Source: Streptantibioticus silvisoli (GTDB lineage Bacteria; Actinomycetota; Actinomycetes; Streptomycetales; Streptomycetaceae). Taken from it: a stretch of 64,000 bases of DNA. A program made the translations under genes and the position numbers. Of this stretch, positions 51,989 through 59,814 are shown one piece after another. The notes under the pieces were generated by a model. That model searched no databases and was not told where the DNA came from. It was given only the letters and a program-made list of their open reading frames with translations. Location of the stretch: positions 1 through 64,000 of the forward strand of contig NZ_JAAGKO020000028.1 of assembly GCF_027947535.2 (NCBI RefSeq), in the 5' to 3' direction. Each line of letters opens with the position of its first letter. The first letter of the stretch is position 1.

Positions 51989-53041
51989 TCAGCCCGTCGG
52001 CGTGAGGTTGACGGCGACGTTCGTCAACCGGGTGCTGGTATCACTCCCCTTGTTGCTCGCCACGATCTGGATCGCGGTGAGCTGGGCGTTCGCCGGCAAG
52101 GTGCCGTCGGCGTTGCCCAGGTAGGGCGCGTACTGCTTGAGCAGGGCGGTGAAGTCCACGGTGACCGTGCCGTCGGCGCCCGCCGTGAGCTGCTGTCCCG
52201 GCACGGTGAGGCGGCAGCCTCCGTCGCAGTTGTTCCACCAGTAGTAGCCGCCCTGCTGGATCGGCGTGAAGTGGCCCGGGTCGAAGTGCACCACCGACAG
52301 CACGTAGGTCTGCGAGCCGACCGAGTAGATCAGGTCGGTGGTCAGGATGGCGCGCTTCTCGCTGGCGCAGGTGAAGCCTCCGTTCTGCTGGATGTCGGCG
52401 TCGTAGGAGACGGTCAGGTCGCCGTCGGTGAGCTGGTAGGCGCTCCAGTCCGGCTTGCGGCGGATCGAACTGGACGGGTACTCGTACGAGAAGGCGGTCT
52501 CGCGCAGCGTGCACGGGTCGGCCGTCTCCGCGTTGTCGTTGTCCATCGCGATGGTCAGCGGTGCGCCGCCGGTCACCTGGAAGTCGTACCCGGGGGTTCT
52601 GCCGAAGTCGTCGGTGTAGTCCCAGTCGTAGGTGTGCAGCCGCCACGCCGGGCAGTCCGGGTACGCGAAGTCGGCGCAACTGGTGTCGTCCCGGGTCGGG
52701 TCGGCGTCGGCGGCGCAGCCGCTGGAGTCCTGGAGCGGGGAGAGGGCGGGCAGCGGGTTCGGGTCGTCCTCCTGGACCAGTTCCCAGCAGCGGTTGGTGG
52801 GTCCGGGGTCGTAGACGACGGACACCGGGCCGGCCGCCGAGGCGGCGGCCGACGCGGTCAGTCCGAGGGGGACGGCGAGCGCCGCCACCATGATGACGAC
52901 CAGGGTGCGGCCGCGCAGTGCCCGGCGGACGCCCGCGATCCTCGGTCGCACCGGCTTGACGCGGTTCACGGGCTTGACGCGGTTCGCGGGCTTCCCGTGG
53001 TTCACGGGCCTGTCGTCGCTCACCGGATTCTCGTCGCTCAT
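51989..53041 (-). CDS. Secreted protein of unknown function, partner of the GH135-type gene
   Basis: A 350-residue exported protein. The cytosolic N-terminus has VKPVNRVKPVRP repeats and a hydrophobic stretch TLVVIMVAALAVPLGLTASA. The mature part is Trp- and Cys-containing (NRCWELVQEDDPNP, SCADFAYPDCPAWRLHTYDW, SYEYPSSSIRRKPDWSAYQL, YYWWNNCDGGCRLTVPG). It ends in a beta-rich segment VTVDFTALLKQYAPYLGNAD. The pattern suggests a beta-sandwich polysaccharide-binding or lyase-like module, but I recognise no family. It starts 41 bp after the GH135-type gene on the same strand, so they probably form one operon. Confidence 0.82.
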   Translation of the reverse strand: MSDENPVSDDRPVNHGKPANRVKPVNRVKPVRPRIAGVRRALRGRTLVVIMVAALAVPLGLTASAAASAAGPVSVVYDPGPTNRCWELVQEDDPNPLPALSPLQDSSGCAADADPTRDDTSCADFAYPDCPAWRLHTYDWDYTDDFGRTPGYDFQVTGGAPLTIAMDNDNAETADPCTLRETAFSYEYPSSSIRRKPDWSAYQLTDGDLTVSYDADIQQNGGFTCASEKRAILTTDLIYSVGSQTYVLSVVHFDPGHFTPIQQGGYYWWNNCDGGCRLTVPGQQLTAGADGTVTVDFTALLKQYAPYLGNADGTLPANAQLTAIQIVASNKGSDTSTRLTNVAVNLTPTG

Positions 53042-53082
53042 GGGCTTGTCACCGCTCTCACGTGCCTGGTGTCCCGTCCCGG

Positions 53083-53949
53083 TCAGCCGGCGTCGGACAG
53101 TTCGCCGGTCCAGTACGAGGCGAGGGTGTCCCAGGGGTTGTCCAGCACGTCGTCGGTCACGTAGACGTAGCCGGCGTTGCGCGACTTCGACAGCGACATC
53201 GCCTGGTCCAGCTGCGACTGGCCGGAGGCGTCGTAGACCAGGTGCCAGATCTGGCTCGGGGCGGCCGACGCCTCCCAGGACGGCGGGGTCCAGGCGGTGT
53301 AGTCGGAGTAGCTGCCCTCGAAGGTCACCAGGGTGTCGGCGGCCTGGGTGTAGCACTGCTCGGCGCCGGTGCCCGGGTTGTCGACGACGTAGGCACCGCT
53401 GTGCTGCTTGACGTAGTCCTTGACGTCTATGTACAGCTGCACGTGGGCGTTGCCGCTGCCGCAGTCGGCCAGCGCGTCGTCGAAGAAGATCCCGTCGAGG
53501 CCGTCACCTCCGTAGAGGCTGTACCAGGTGTCGACGTCCTGCTCGACCTGGGTCTGCCACGCGCTGACCGAGGTCTGGCCGGACCGGGTCTCGCGGCCGC
53601 TGGTTCCAAAGTATCCGGTGTCGACGTATCCGAGTACCTTGACCCCGGCGTCGTGGGCCGACCGGATGGCGTCGGCGTAACCGCTGTCGAAGTCCTGGCC
53701 CGGCCCGGAGTCGGGATTGGCGACCGCCAGCCCGACGGTCCCGGCGCCCTGGGTGAGCGTGTCCCACTTCTGCCCCGGGTCGAAGTACGCGGGAACGGCG
53801 ATCTGCTGGGAGCCGGCGGCGGCCGGGGCGGCGCCGGCGGAGGGGGCGCCGGCGGAGGGGAGGGCGCTGGCGGGCGAGCCGCCGAAGCCGGCGACGAGCG
53901 CGATGGCGAGCGCCGCACCGGCGAAAGCGGTGCGTATCGGTCTTCTCAT
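53083..53949 (-). CDS. Secreted spherulin-4/GH135-type hydrolase
   Basis: A 288-residue exported protein with a short Ala-rich signal (IRTAFAGAALAIALVAGFGG). The barrel opens IAVPAYFDPGQKWDTLTQG, then VGLAVANPDSGPGQDFDSGY, KVLGYVDTGYFG and DGLDGIFFDDALADCGSG. It ends LVTFEGSYSDYTAWTPPSWE and GYVYVTDDVLDNPWDTLASY. This matches the spherulin-4 family, which includes fungal Sph3 (GH135) that cleaves GalNAc-containing galactosaminogalactan. The acidic pair appears as Asp-Asp (FFDDA) where Sph3-type enzymes are reported to carry Asp-Glu. ATG 53949 has AAGGA upstream. The shared regulon promoter is at 54230-54262. Confidence 0.85.
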   Translation of the reverse strand: MRRPIRTAFAGAALAIALVAGFGGSPASALPSAGAPSAGAAPAAAGSQQIAVPAYFDPGQKWDTLTQGAGTVGLAVANPDSGPGQDFDSGYADAIRSAHDAGVKVLGYVDTGYFGTSGRETRSGQTSVSAWQTQVEQDVDTWYSLYGGDGLDGIFFDDALADCGSGNAHVQLYIDVKDYVKQHSGAYVVDNPGTGAEQCYTQAADTLVTFEGSYSDYTAWTPPSWEASAAPSQIWHLVYDASGQSQLDQAMSLSKSRNAGYVYVTDDVLDNPWDTLASYWTGELSDAG

Positions 53950-54229
53950 GAGAGGTCCTTCGGTGTCGGAGGGGGGAAGTGCGACGACGAACGGACTGCT
54001 GAGGCAGGTCTTGCGGATACCGGCGGACTCGCGACGCCCGTTACGGAGCATCGCGGCGTTGCCGTAACGTCCCGGTGCGACCGACGGTCGGAACGCTCCG
54101 GCGCCTTGCGCGGCACGTCAGTGCGGCGCGCCGGACGGCACGGCACGGCAGTGCGCCGCACCGGACGTCGCTCCCTGATCACCCCGATCCGCGGAGACGG
54201 CCTGGGTGCTGCGGGAGCCGAGTACCCGA

Positions 54230-54262
54230 CTTATAATCCTGGAGACCAGTGAAATTGGTCAA
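54230..54262 (-). promoter_or_regulatory. GH135-operon promoter with shared regulon element, overlapping the ROK2 leader
   Basis: Minus strand: -35 TTGACC (54257-54262), spacer AATTTCACTGGTCTCCAGG, and a TATAAG/ATTATA -10 region (54230-54237). CTGGAGACCAG (54240-54250) is palindromic. The region is about 34 bp before the ROK2 start on the other strand, so one bound repressor could control both. The rest of 53950-54295 has no gene. Confidence 0.8.
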
Positions 54263-54295
54263 GACAGCGGCGCGATGTGCGGGAGAGCGTTTCCA

Positions 54296-55549
54296 GTGAA
54301 CGAGGAACCCGAAGGCGGAGACCTGTCGCGGCTGCGTCAGCTCAACGCCAGGGCGGTCATCGGCGTACTGCGCGGTGAGGCGCCGCTCACCCTGACCGAG
54401 ATCGCCGGCCGCACCGGCCTGTCCCGCGCCTCCACCGAGGACGTGGTGCGCGAACTGGTCGGCCAGGGCTGGCTCGCCGAGGCGGAGCGCACCACCGGCA
54501 CGGTCGGCCGCCCGGCGCGGCGCTTCCGCTTCCGGGTGGACGCGGGCCGGGTGCTCGGGGTGGACGTCGGCGGCCACAAGGTGCTGGCGGTGCTGGCCGA
54601 TCTGGACGGTGAGGTGCAGGCCGGCGCCCGAACGGCGGTGACGCCCGGGATGGGCCGCAGGCAGCGGCTCGCCGCGGTGGACCGGGTGATCGGCGAGTGC
54701 CTGGAACGGGCCGGGGTGGCCGCCGAGGACCTGTGGGCCTGCGGGGTGGCGACCACCGGCCTGGTCGACGGCACCGGCCGGGTGATGTTCTCCGACTCGC
54801 TGCCCGAGTGGACCGGCGTCGACCTGGCCGCGCACGTGGGCCGGCTGGTCCCCGGGCGGGTGCTGGTGGAGAACGACAGCAAGCTCGCGGCCTACGCCGA
54901 GCGCTGGCGCGGCGCGGCCCGGTTCGCCGACGACGTGGTCTACCTGCTGGCCGGGCTGCGCACCGGAAGCGGCCTGATCGTCGGCGGCCGGCTGCTGCGG
55001 GGGTTCGGCAACGCGGCCGGTGAGATCCGCACCCTGCCGGAGGCCGGCTGGATCCGCGCCCCCGAGCACCTGCACGCCTGGCTGGCCGCACACGGCACCG
55101 GGGCGGTGGCCGGTGACCCGGACGCCGGTCCGGGTGCCGATCCGGACGCCGACCCCGGCCTGGGCGCGGTGTTCGCGGCGGCCCGCGACGGCGACCGGTC
55201 CGCGGTGGCGGCGGTGCGCAGGTACGTGCGTGACCTGGGCGTCGGGGTGGCCGCGCTGGTGCTCATGCTCGATCCCCAACTGGTCGTGGTCGGCGGCGGG
55301 TTCTCCCGTTCCGCGGACCTGATCGTCGAGCCGCTGGTGGCCGAACTCGACCGCTGGTGCGTGCGCACCCCGCAGGTGCGGGTCTCCACGCTGGGCGACG
55401 AGGGGGTGGTGCTCGGCGCGGTACGGCTGGCCCTCGACCACGTCAGCGAGGGATGGCTCGGGACACGGGGTGGGCCGGCCGGACCACCCGGCGGCGTGGG
55501 GGACGCCGGGGAGCCCGGCCGGCCGGGGAGCGGTCAGCCCGTGGTGTAG
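54296..55549 (+). CDS. ROK-family transcriptional repressor (ROK2)
   Basis: A 417-residue ROK repressor: HTH LTLTEIAGRTGLSRASTEDV, ROK domain with GVDVGGHKVLAVLADLDG, VLVENDSKLAAYAERWRGAA and LRTGSGLIVGGRLLRGFGNA. The zinc-binding Cys cluster is missing, as in ROK1. Start GTG 54296 follows GGGAGAG. An in-frame ATG at 54275 is possible. Its leader overlaps the GH135-operon promoter and the shared element, so it is the best candidate for the local repressor and is likely autoregulated. The 3' end overlaps the convergent expansin gene by 16 bp. Confidence 0.9.
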   Translation: MNEEPEGGDLSRLRQLNARAVIGVLRGEAPLTLTEIAGRTGLSRASTEDVVRELVGQGWLAEAERTTGTVGRPARRFRFRVDAGRVLGVDVGGHKVLAVLADLDGEVQAGARTAVTPGMGRRQRLAAVDRVIGECLERAGVAAEDLWACGVATTGLVDGTGRVMFSDSLPEWTGVDLAAHVGRLVPGRVLVENDSKLAAYAERWRGAARFADDVVYLLAGLRTGSGLIVGGRLLRGFGNAAGEIRTLPEAGWIRAPEHLHAWLAAHGTGAVAGDPDAGPGADPDADPGLGAVFAAARDGDRSAVAAVRRYVRDLGVGVAALVLMLDPQLVVVGGGFSRSADLIVEPLVAELDRWCVRTPQVRVSTLGDEGVVLGAVRLALDHVSEGWLGTRGGPAGPPGGVGDAGEPGRPGSGQPVV

Positions 55550-56553
55550 CTGACCGGGTTGTAGGCGTTGGCGCAGCCGCCACCGCAGTCGGAGGGCAGG
55601 TCGAAGGTGTAGGTCCGGCCGCCCTGCACGAGGTCGCCGTCCGCGTCGTACACCCGGATCGTGTACTGCGTACCGCCCGGTGAGTCCGGTTGCAGGACGT
55701 AGGACTGGCCCATGTCGGAGTTCATGCTCGCGCTGTGCCAGGAGCCGCCGTCGAAGTAGTCCACCCCGTGGATGCCGTTGGGGAGGTGGTTGACGGAGAC
55801 GGCCGGCCAGTCGGCGGAGGCGTTCTGCATGAACGCGACGGAGATGTCCCCCGAGTAGTCCGGCGCCGGCACGAACGACCAGGAGATCTGCCGGTTGTTC
55901 CAGTGGTCGGGGTACAGGTCGCCGACCGGCGAGCCGTTCAGCGTGAACCGGTTCAGGCTGCCGGTCGCCAGGTCGAGGTGGCCGGGGTCCTGGCGGCACC
56001 AGGCGTTCGGGTCGGCGCAACTGTCGGCGACCAGCATGGTCAGCGTCGCGCCGTTGTACGCGTCCGCCGTCCAGCCGCCGCCGTCGCGGCAGAACGGCTC
56101 GTTCCACGCGCCGTCGTTGGTGCCGTCGCAGTAGTCGCCGATGTTCACCCGCACCCAGCGCCCGCAGTTGAGGCCGTTCTGCCAGCTGCCCATCTTGGCG
56201 GCGTCCTGGGCCGGGACGGGACGGGTGTTGTAGTCCGGGTCGTCGGGCGTGTTGAACACGTTGAGCGCGACGAAGTCCTGCGAGTCGAGGTCGGCCTGCG
56301 GGATGCCGCACCCGCCGTACGGGGTGCCGAGCCCGTCGAAGTGCGTGGCGTTGCCGGTGGTGGTGGTGTCGTCGGCCGGGGTGTCGTCGGCCGGGGTGGG
56401 GGCGGGGGTGGCCGCGGCTTGAGCGGTCGGGGTCGCGGTGGTGGCCGCTGCCGTCGGGGTGGCCGAGGCGGTCGGTGGCAGCAGTGCGAACAGGCAGATG
56501 GCGCCCAGGACGCTCAGCCATCTCCTGGCGTGGGTGGATCTCATGAGTCCCAT
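55534..56553 (-). CDS. Secreted expansin-like protein
   Basis: A 339-residue exported protein: signal RRWLSVLGAICLFALLPPTA, then a Thr/Pro/Ala linker with repeated TPADD. The expansin double-psi barrel shows TGNATHFDGLGTPYGGCGIP, NCGRWVRVNIGDYCDGTNDG, VADSCADPNAWCRQDPGHLD and LATGSLNRF. A C-terminal beta-sandwich follows (WSFVPAPDYSGDISVAFMQN, YTIRVYDADGDLVQGGRTYT). Bacterial expansins loosen cellulose and other wall polymers without hydrolysis. ATG 56553 has GGGAG upstream. It lies 71 bp after the GH6 gene on the same strand, so the two probably form one operon. Confidence 0.9.
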   Translation of the reverse strand: MGLMRSTHARRWLSVLGAICLFALLPPTASATPTAAATTATPTAQAAATPAPTPADDTPADDTTTTGNATHFDGLGTPYGGCGIPQADLDSQDFVALNVFNTPDDPDYNTRPVPAQDAAKMGSWQNGLNCGRWVRVNIGDYCDGTNDGAWNEPFCRDGGGWTADAYNGATLTMLVADSCADPNAWCRQDPGHLDLATGSLNRFTLNGSPVGDLYPDHWNNRQISWSFVPAPDYSGDISVAFMQNASADWPAVSVNHLPNGIHGVDYFDGGSWHSASMNSDMGQSYVLQPDSPGGTQYTIRVYDADGDLVQGGRTYTFDLPSDCGGGCANAYNPVSYTTG

Positions 56554-56624
56554 GACGTCTCCCTGGGAGGTGCGGTGCCGTGGCCTCCGGCGGCGCGGGT
56601 GGGGGGCCGCGCCGCCGGAGGAGC

Positions 56625-57731
56625 TCAGTCGGTGGCCAGCGCGTAGGCCAGATCCGGGTCGAAGACCCCGGCGCCGTCGGCGCACCCGTCGGACTCGCCG
56701 GGCGCCTTGACCCACAGGTAGGCGTCGATCAGCGGGTCGCCGGTGCCGGTGGTCGGCGCGGTGCCCAGCGAACGGCCCTGCGGGTCGCACCAGTTCTGGT
56801 CGGGGGAGGGCCCGGCGCCGTTGCGGCTGGTGTCGACGACGGCGTGCAGCGCGGCGTCACCGAGGTCGGCGAGCACGGAGGTGTCGTAGGTGACCTCGTC
56901 GGAGGTGGTCTCGAAGTTGGAGACGTTGGAGAAGATCCCGTCGCCGTTCGTCGTCACGCCCGCCGCGCGCAGCCGGTTCGCCTGGTCGGCCGGGTCGTGC
57001 CAGTCGGAGTGGCCGGCGTCGTAGTAGACCCGGGCGTCGGGGTCGGCGGAGTGCAGGGTGGCGCCGGCCTGGGAGAGCGCGGCGTCCCGGTCAGCCAGCC
57101 CCTGCGCGTCCAGGCAGTCGGTCGACGACAGGGAGTCCGGCTCCAGGATCACCACCACCGGTCCGCCGCCGAGCCCGGCCGCGAACCCCTGCATCCAGCT
57201 GTCGTAGCTCGCGACGTCCGGTGCCCCGCCGGAGGACAGGCCGCCGCAGTCGCGGTCCGGGATCTCGTACGCCACGAGTACCGGCGTGGTCCCGTTCGCC
57301 GCCGCGGCCGAGGTGACCGCGCCGACCTGCGAGGTGATCGTGTCGGGGTCGTAGTCGGCGAACCAGGTGGCCTGCGGCTGCGAGGCGATCCGGGAGGCGA
57401 TCGCCGGCTCCCGGGAGTCACCGGGATTGGCGCCGACCCACTGCGCGACCTGGGAGTCGGGGTTGACGTAGAACTGCGTGCCGGCGGGAAGATCCGCTCG
57501 GCGCGGGGCCTGAGGGGCGACGGCCTGCGGCGCGTGGGTTGCCGTTGCGTGGGCTGCTGTTGCCGGGGTCGCCGGGGCTTGGGTGGCCGTTGCTTGGGCG
57601 GCGTGGGCCGGGGGGCTCATGGCCAGCGCGGACAGCGACAGGGCCAGCGCGACGGCGAGCCGGCGCGCGGTGACCGCCCGTCCGCGGGTGGGGAGGGGAT
57701 CGGAACCGGGGTGTGGGGGTGGGGTCGACAT
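56625..57731 (-). CDS. Secreted GH6 cellulase (endoglucanase/cellobiohydrolase)
   Basis: A 368-residue enzyme with signal RRLAVALALSLSALAMSPPA and an Ala/Thr linker rich in ATATQAPATP. The GH6 catalytic domain shows FYVNPDSQVAQWVGANPG, LVAYEIPDRDCGGLSSGG with the catalytic-acid Asp region, VVVILEPDSLSSTDCLD with the second Asp, VYYDAGHSDWHDP and AYLWVKAPGESDG. GH6 enzymes hydrolyse beta-1,4-glucan with inversion. ATG 57731 has GGAG upstream. No CBM is attached. The shared regulon element is at 57831-57862, about 100 bp upstream. Confidence 0.95.
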   Translation of the reverse strand: MSTPPPHPGSDPLPTRGRAVTARRLAVALALSLSALAMSPPAHAAQATATQAPATPATAAHATATHAPQAVAPQAPRRADLPAGTQFYVNPDSQVAQWVGANPGDSREPAIASRIASQPQATWFADYDPDTITSQVGAVTSAAAANGTTPVLVAYEIPDRDCGGLSSGGAPDVASYDSWMQGFAAGLGGGPVVVILEPDSLSSTDCLDAQGLADRDAALSQAGATLHSADPDARVYYDAGHSDWHDPADQANRLRAAGVTTNGDGIFSNVSNFETTSDEVTYDTSVLADLGDAALHAVVDTSRNGAGPSPDQNWCDPQGRSLGTAPTTGTGDPLIDAYLWVKAPGESDGCADGAGVFDPDLAYALATD

Positions 57732-57830
57732 GAGTACTCCAAGCCGGAGAGTGGGCCGCGGGAACGGACGGACCGCCCCTTGAGCACAGGACCGGACCAC
57801 GGAGGGGTCGCTGTCCCGGGCTCGCCGGGG

Positions 57831-57862
57831 TAATACTCATGCTCTCCAGTGAAATTGCGCAA
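57831..57862 (-). promoter_or_regulatory. GH6-expansin promoter with shared regulon element
   Basis: Minus strand: -35-like TTGCGC (57857-57862) followed by AATTTCACTGGAGAGC and an AT-rich GAGTATTAC region (57831-57838). The AATTTCACTGG block is identical to that of the GH135 operon. Confidence 0.75.
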
Positions 57863-58372
57863 GGGGCGGAGGGGAATCTCTTCGGTCGGCGGTCGGCGGT
57901 CGGCGGTCGGCGGTTGGCGGTCAGCGGTTGGGGGATTTGGTGGTGGGTCCGGTGGGGTCCGTCTTCTTCCGCTCCGCCGCGGGGCGCGTGACGCGTGTCG
58001 CGTGTCGCCGGTGGTGCGTCGCCCACTGCCGGGAGCGCTGCGCGGGGTGGGCCGCTGCTGGGCAACGGAATGCCGACGGCCGGCCGGCTGGAGCGGGCTC
58101 CGCGGATGTCGTCGGCCGCGAAGGTCGCTGCACGCGGACTGTTCGACGGGTGGCTGCACGCGGACTCGTCGAGCGGGCGTGCCCGGTAGCTCCTGAGGCC
58201 GCTTGCGGCGGACCATGCGGCGCCGCGGAAACTGGCGGCGGACCGTGCGGCGCCGCTGAACCGTGTCACGGGACCATGCGGCACCGCGGAAACCGGCCGC
58301 CGACCGTTCGGTGCCGTTGAAACGTGCCCCGAGCCATGCGGTGCCGCGGAATGCGACCTGTATGTCCATGTG
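57863..58372. repeat. Intergenic repeats: GGTCGGC heptamers and ~30-bp tandem units
   Basis: Positions 57888-57930 repeat GGTCGGC about five times. From 58211 to about 58350 five imperfect units of 30-31 bp start GACCATGCGGCGCCGCGGAA, at roughly 58211, 58241, 58272, 58302 and 58332. No gene is supported in this stretch. Confidence 0.75.
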
Positions 58373-58398
58373 TAATGATTATTGACCAAGTATCATTA
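58373..58398. promoter_or_regulatory. AT-rich inverted repeat upstream of the oxidoreductase gene
   Basis: TAATGAT (58373-58379) and ATCATTA (58392-58398) form an inverted repeat with a 12-bp gap containing TTGACC, 20 bp before the start. The AT-richness and symmetry suggest an operator for a MarR/HxlR-type repressor not present in the window. Confidence 0.65.
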
Positions 58399-58417
58399 TG
58401 AATATGCGAGGAAGTCC

Positions 58418-59404
58418 ATGCACGCACTGATGCTGCGCGAGTTCGGCGCTGCCCTGGAGCCGGCCGAGATCGCCATGCCCGAGGCCGGTCCGGGCCAGGC
58501 TCTGGTGCGGATCCATGCCAGCGGGGTGAATCCGCTGGACACGAAGATCCGTGTCGGCAAGGCCGCGCACGCCGAACGGGTCCTGCCCGCCGTGCCGGGG
58601 CTCGACCTGGCCGGTACCGTCGAGGCGGTCGGGGCGGGCGTGGAGCGCTTCGTGCCGGGCGACGAGGTGTTCGGCCTGACCGGTGGCGTCGGCGACCTGC
58701 AAGGTTCACTGGCCGAGTACGCGGCTGTCGACGCGGACCTCCTCGCCCACAAGCCCCGGGTGCTGACGATGCGTGAGGCGGCCGCCCTGCCCCTGGTGAC
58801 GATCACCGCCTGGGAAGGACTGGTGGACCGGGCGGGCGTTCGCGCGGGGCACAAGGTGCTGGTCCACGGCGGCGCCGGAGGCATCGGGCACGTGGCGGTC
58901 CAGATCGCCCTGGCCCACGGCGCCGAGGTGTTCGCCACCGGAGGCCCGCGGAGCCTGCGGACCATCAAGGACATGGGAGCGGTCCCGATCGACTACACCG
59001 CCACGGACCCGCCCGCCTACGTCGCCGAGCACACCGGCGGCGAGGGGTTCGACATCGTCTTCGACACCGTGGGCGGTGCGACCCTCGACGCGTCCTTCAC
59101 GGCCGCGCGCTACTACACCGGACACGTGGTCAGCGCTTTGGGATGGGGCACCCACAGCATCGCGCCGCTGTCGTTCCGCGGAGCCACCTACTCGGGCGTC
59201 TTCACCCTGCTGCCAATGCTCACCGGCCGCGGGCGGGCCCACCACGGCGAGATCCTGGAACAGGCCGCCGCGCTCGCCGAATCGGGCCGACTGTCCCCGC
59301 GGGTCGACCCCGGGCACTTCACGCTCGAGTCGGTCGTGGACGCCTACCAGGCCGTGGAGAACGGCACCGCGCAGGGCAAGGTCGTCATCGACGTCATCGC
59401 CTGA
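58418..59404 (+). CDS. Quinone oxidoreductase-like MDR-family protein
   Basis: A 328-residue zinc-free medium-chain reductase: N-terminal GroES-like domain (HALMLREFGAALEPAEIAMP, GVNPLDTKIRVG, PGLDLAGTVEAVGAG). The nucleotide domain carries KVLVHGGAGGIGHVAVQIAL and FDIVFDTVGGATLDASF, and the protein ends ENGTAQGKVVIDVIA. It likely reduces quinones or enones with NADPH. ATG 58418 has GAGGAAG upstream; the frame extends to 58382. Monocistronic, with an inverted repeat before it that suggests local repression. Confidence 0.92.
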   Translation: MHALMLREFGAALEPAEIAMPEAGPGQALVRIHASGVNPLDTKIRVGKAAHAERVLPAVPGLDLAGTVEAVGAGVERFVPGDEVFGLTGGVGDLQGSLAEYAAVDADLLAHKPRVLTMREAAALPLVTITAWEGLVDRAGVRAGHKVLVHGGAGGIGHVAVQIALAHGAEVFATGGPRSLRTIKDMGAVPIDYTATDPPAYVAEHTGGEGFDIVFDTVGGATLDASFTAARYYTGHVVSALGWGTHSIAPLSFRGATYSGVFTLLPMLTGRGRAHHGEILEQAAALAESGRLSPRVDPGHFTLESVVDAYQAVENGTAQGKVVIDVIA

Positions 59405-59558
59405 CCTGGAATTCTCGCTCGACTGGGTGTTATCGCCTGCCTTGCCATGTTCCCGGGCCGCCTCACAGGGCACTCCGGGAATCCGAGGAATGCGAGGGGT
59501 CCGAGGAATTCGAGGGGTCCGAGGAATCCCCCGACATCGATCGTCGAGGTGCCGGGGG

Positions 59559-59777
59559 TGCGCCGATGGTCTGGTGGTCGGCAAGGATGTTGTCGTGCAC
59601 CTCCTGTGTGGGGGTGCACGTGCCGAAGTCGGGGAGTGTGAAGGTGGCGCCGTCGAGGGTGACCTTCCCGCCGGGGTTCCAGCCAGCGGCTTCGAGGTCC
59701 TGGGCGGACAGGGAGTGGCCGCCGCCGTCGGCGTCGGCGAGATTGGTCGCGGCGTCGCTCGAGATGGCGGCTCCGAC
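59559..59777 (-). pseudogene. C-terminal fragment of a secreted glycoside hydrolase
   Basis: On the minus strand a frame reads AATNLADADGGGHSLSAQDL, EAAGWNPGGKVTLDGATFTL and PDFGTCTPTQEVHDNILADH. This resembles the NADF/DGGG-type galactose-binding-like module at the end of large secreted actinobacterial hydrolases (for example GH92 or fucosidase-type). No catalytic part precedes it and the frame breaks on both sides. Positions 59480-59540 carry GAGGGGTCCGAGGAAT repeats. The wider gap 59405-59814 has no intact gene. Confidence 0.5.
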
Positions 59778-59814
59778 TTCGGGGAGACCTGGTTGCCCGT
59801 CAGAAGGAAATGGG

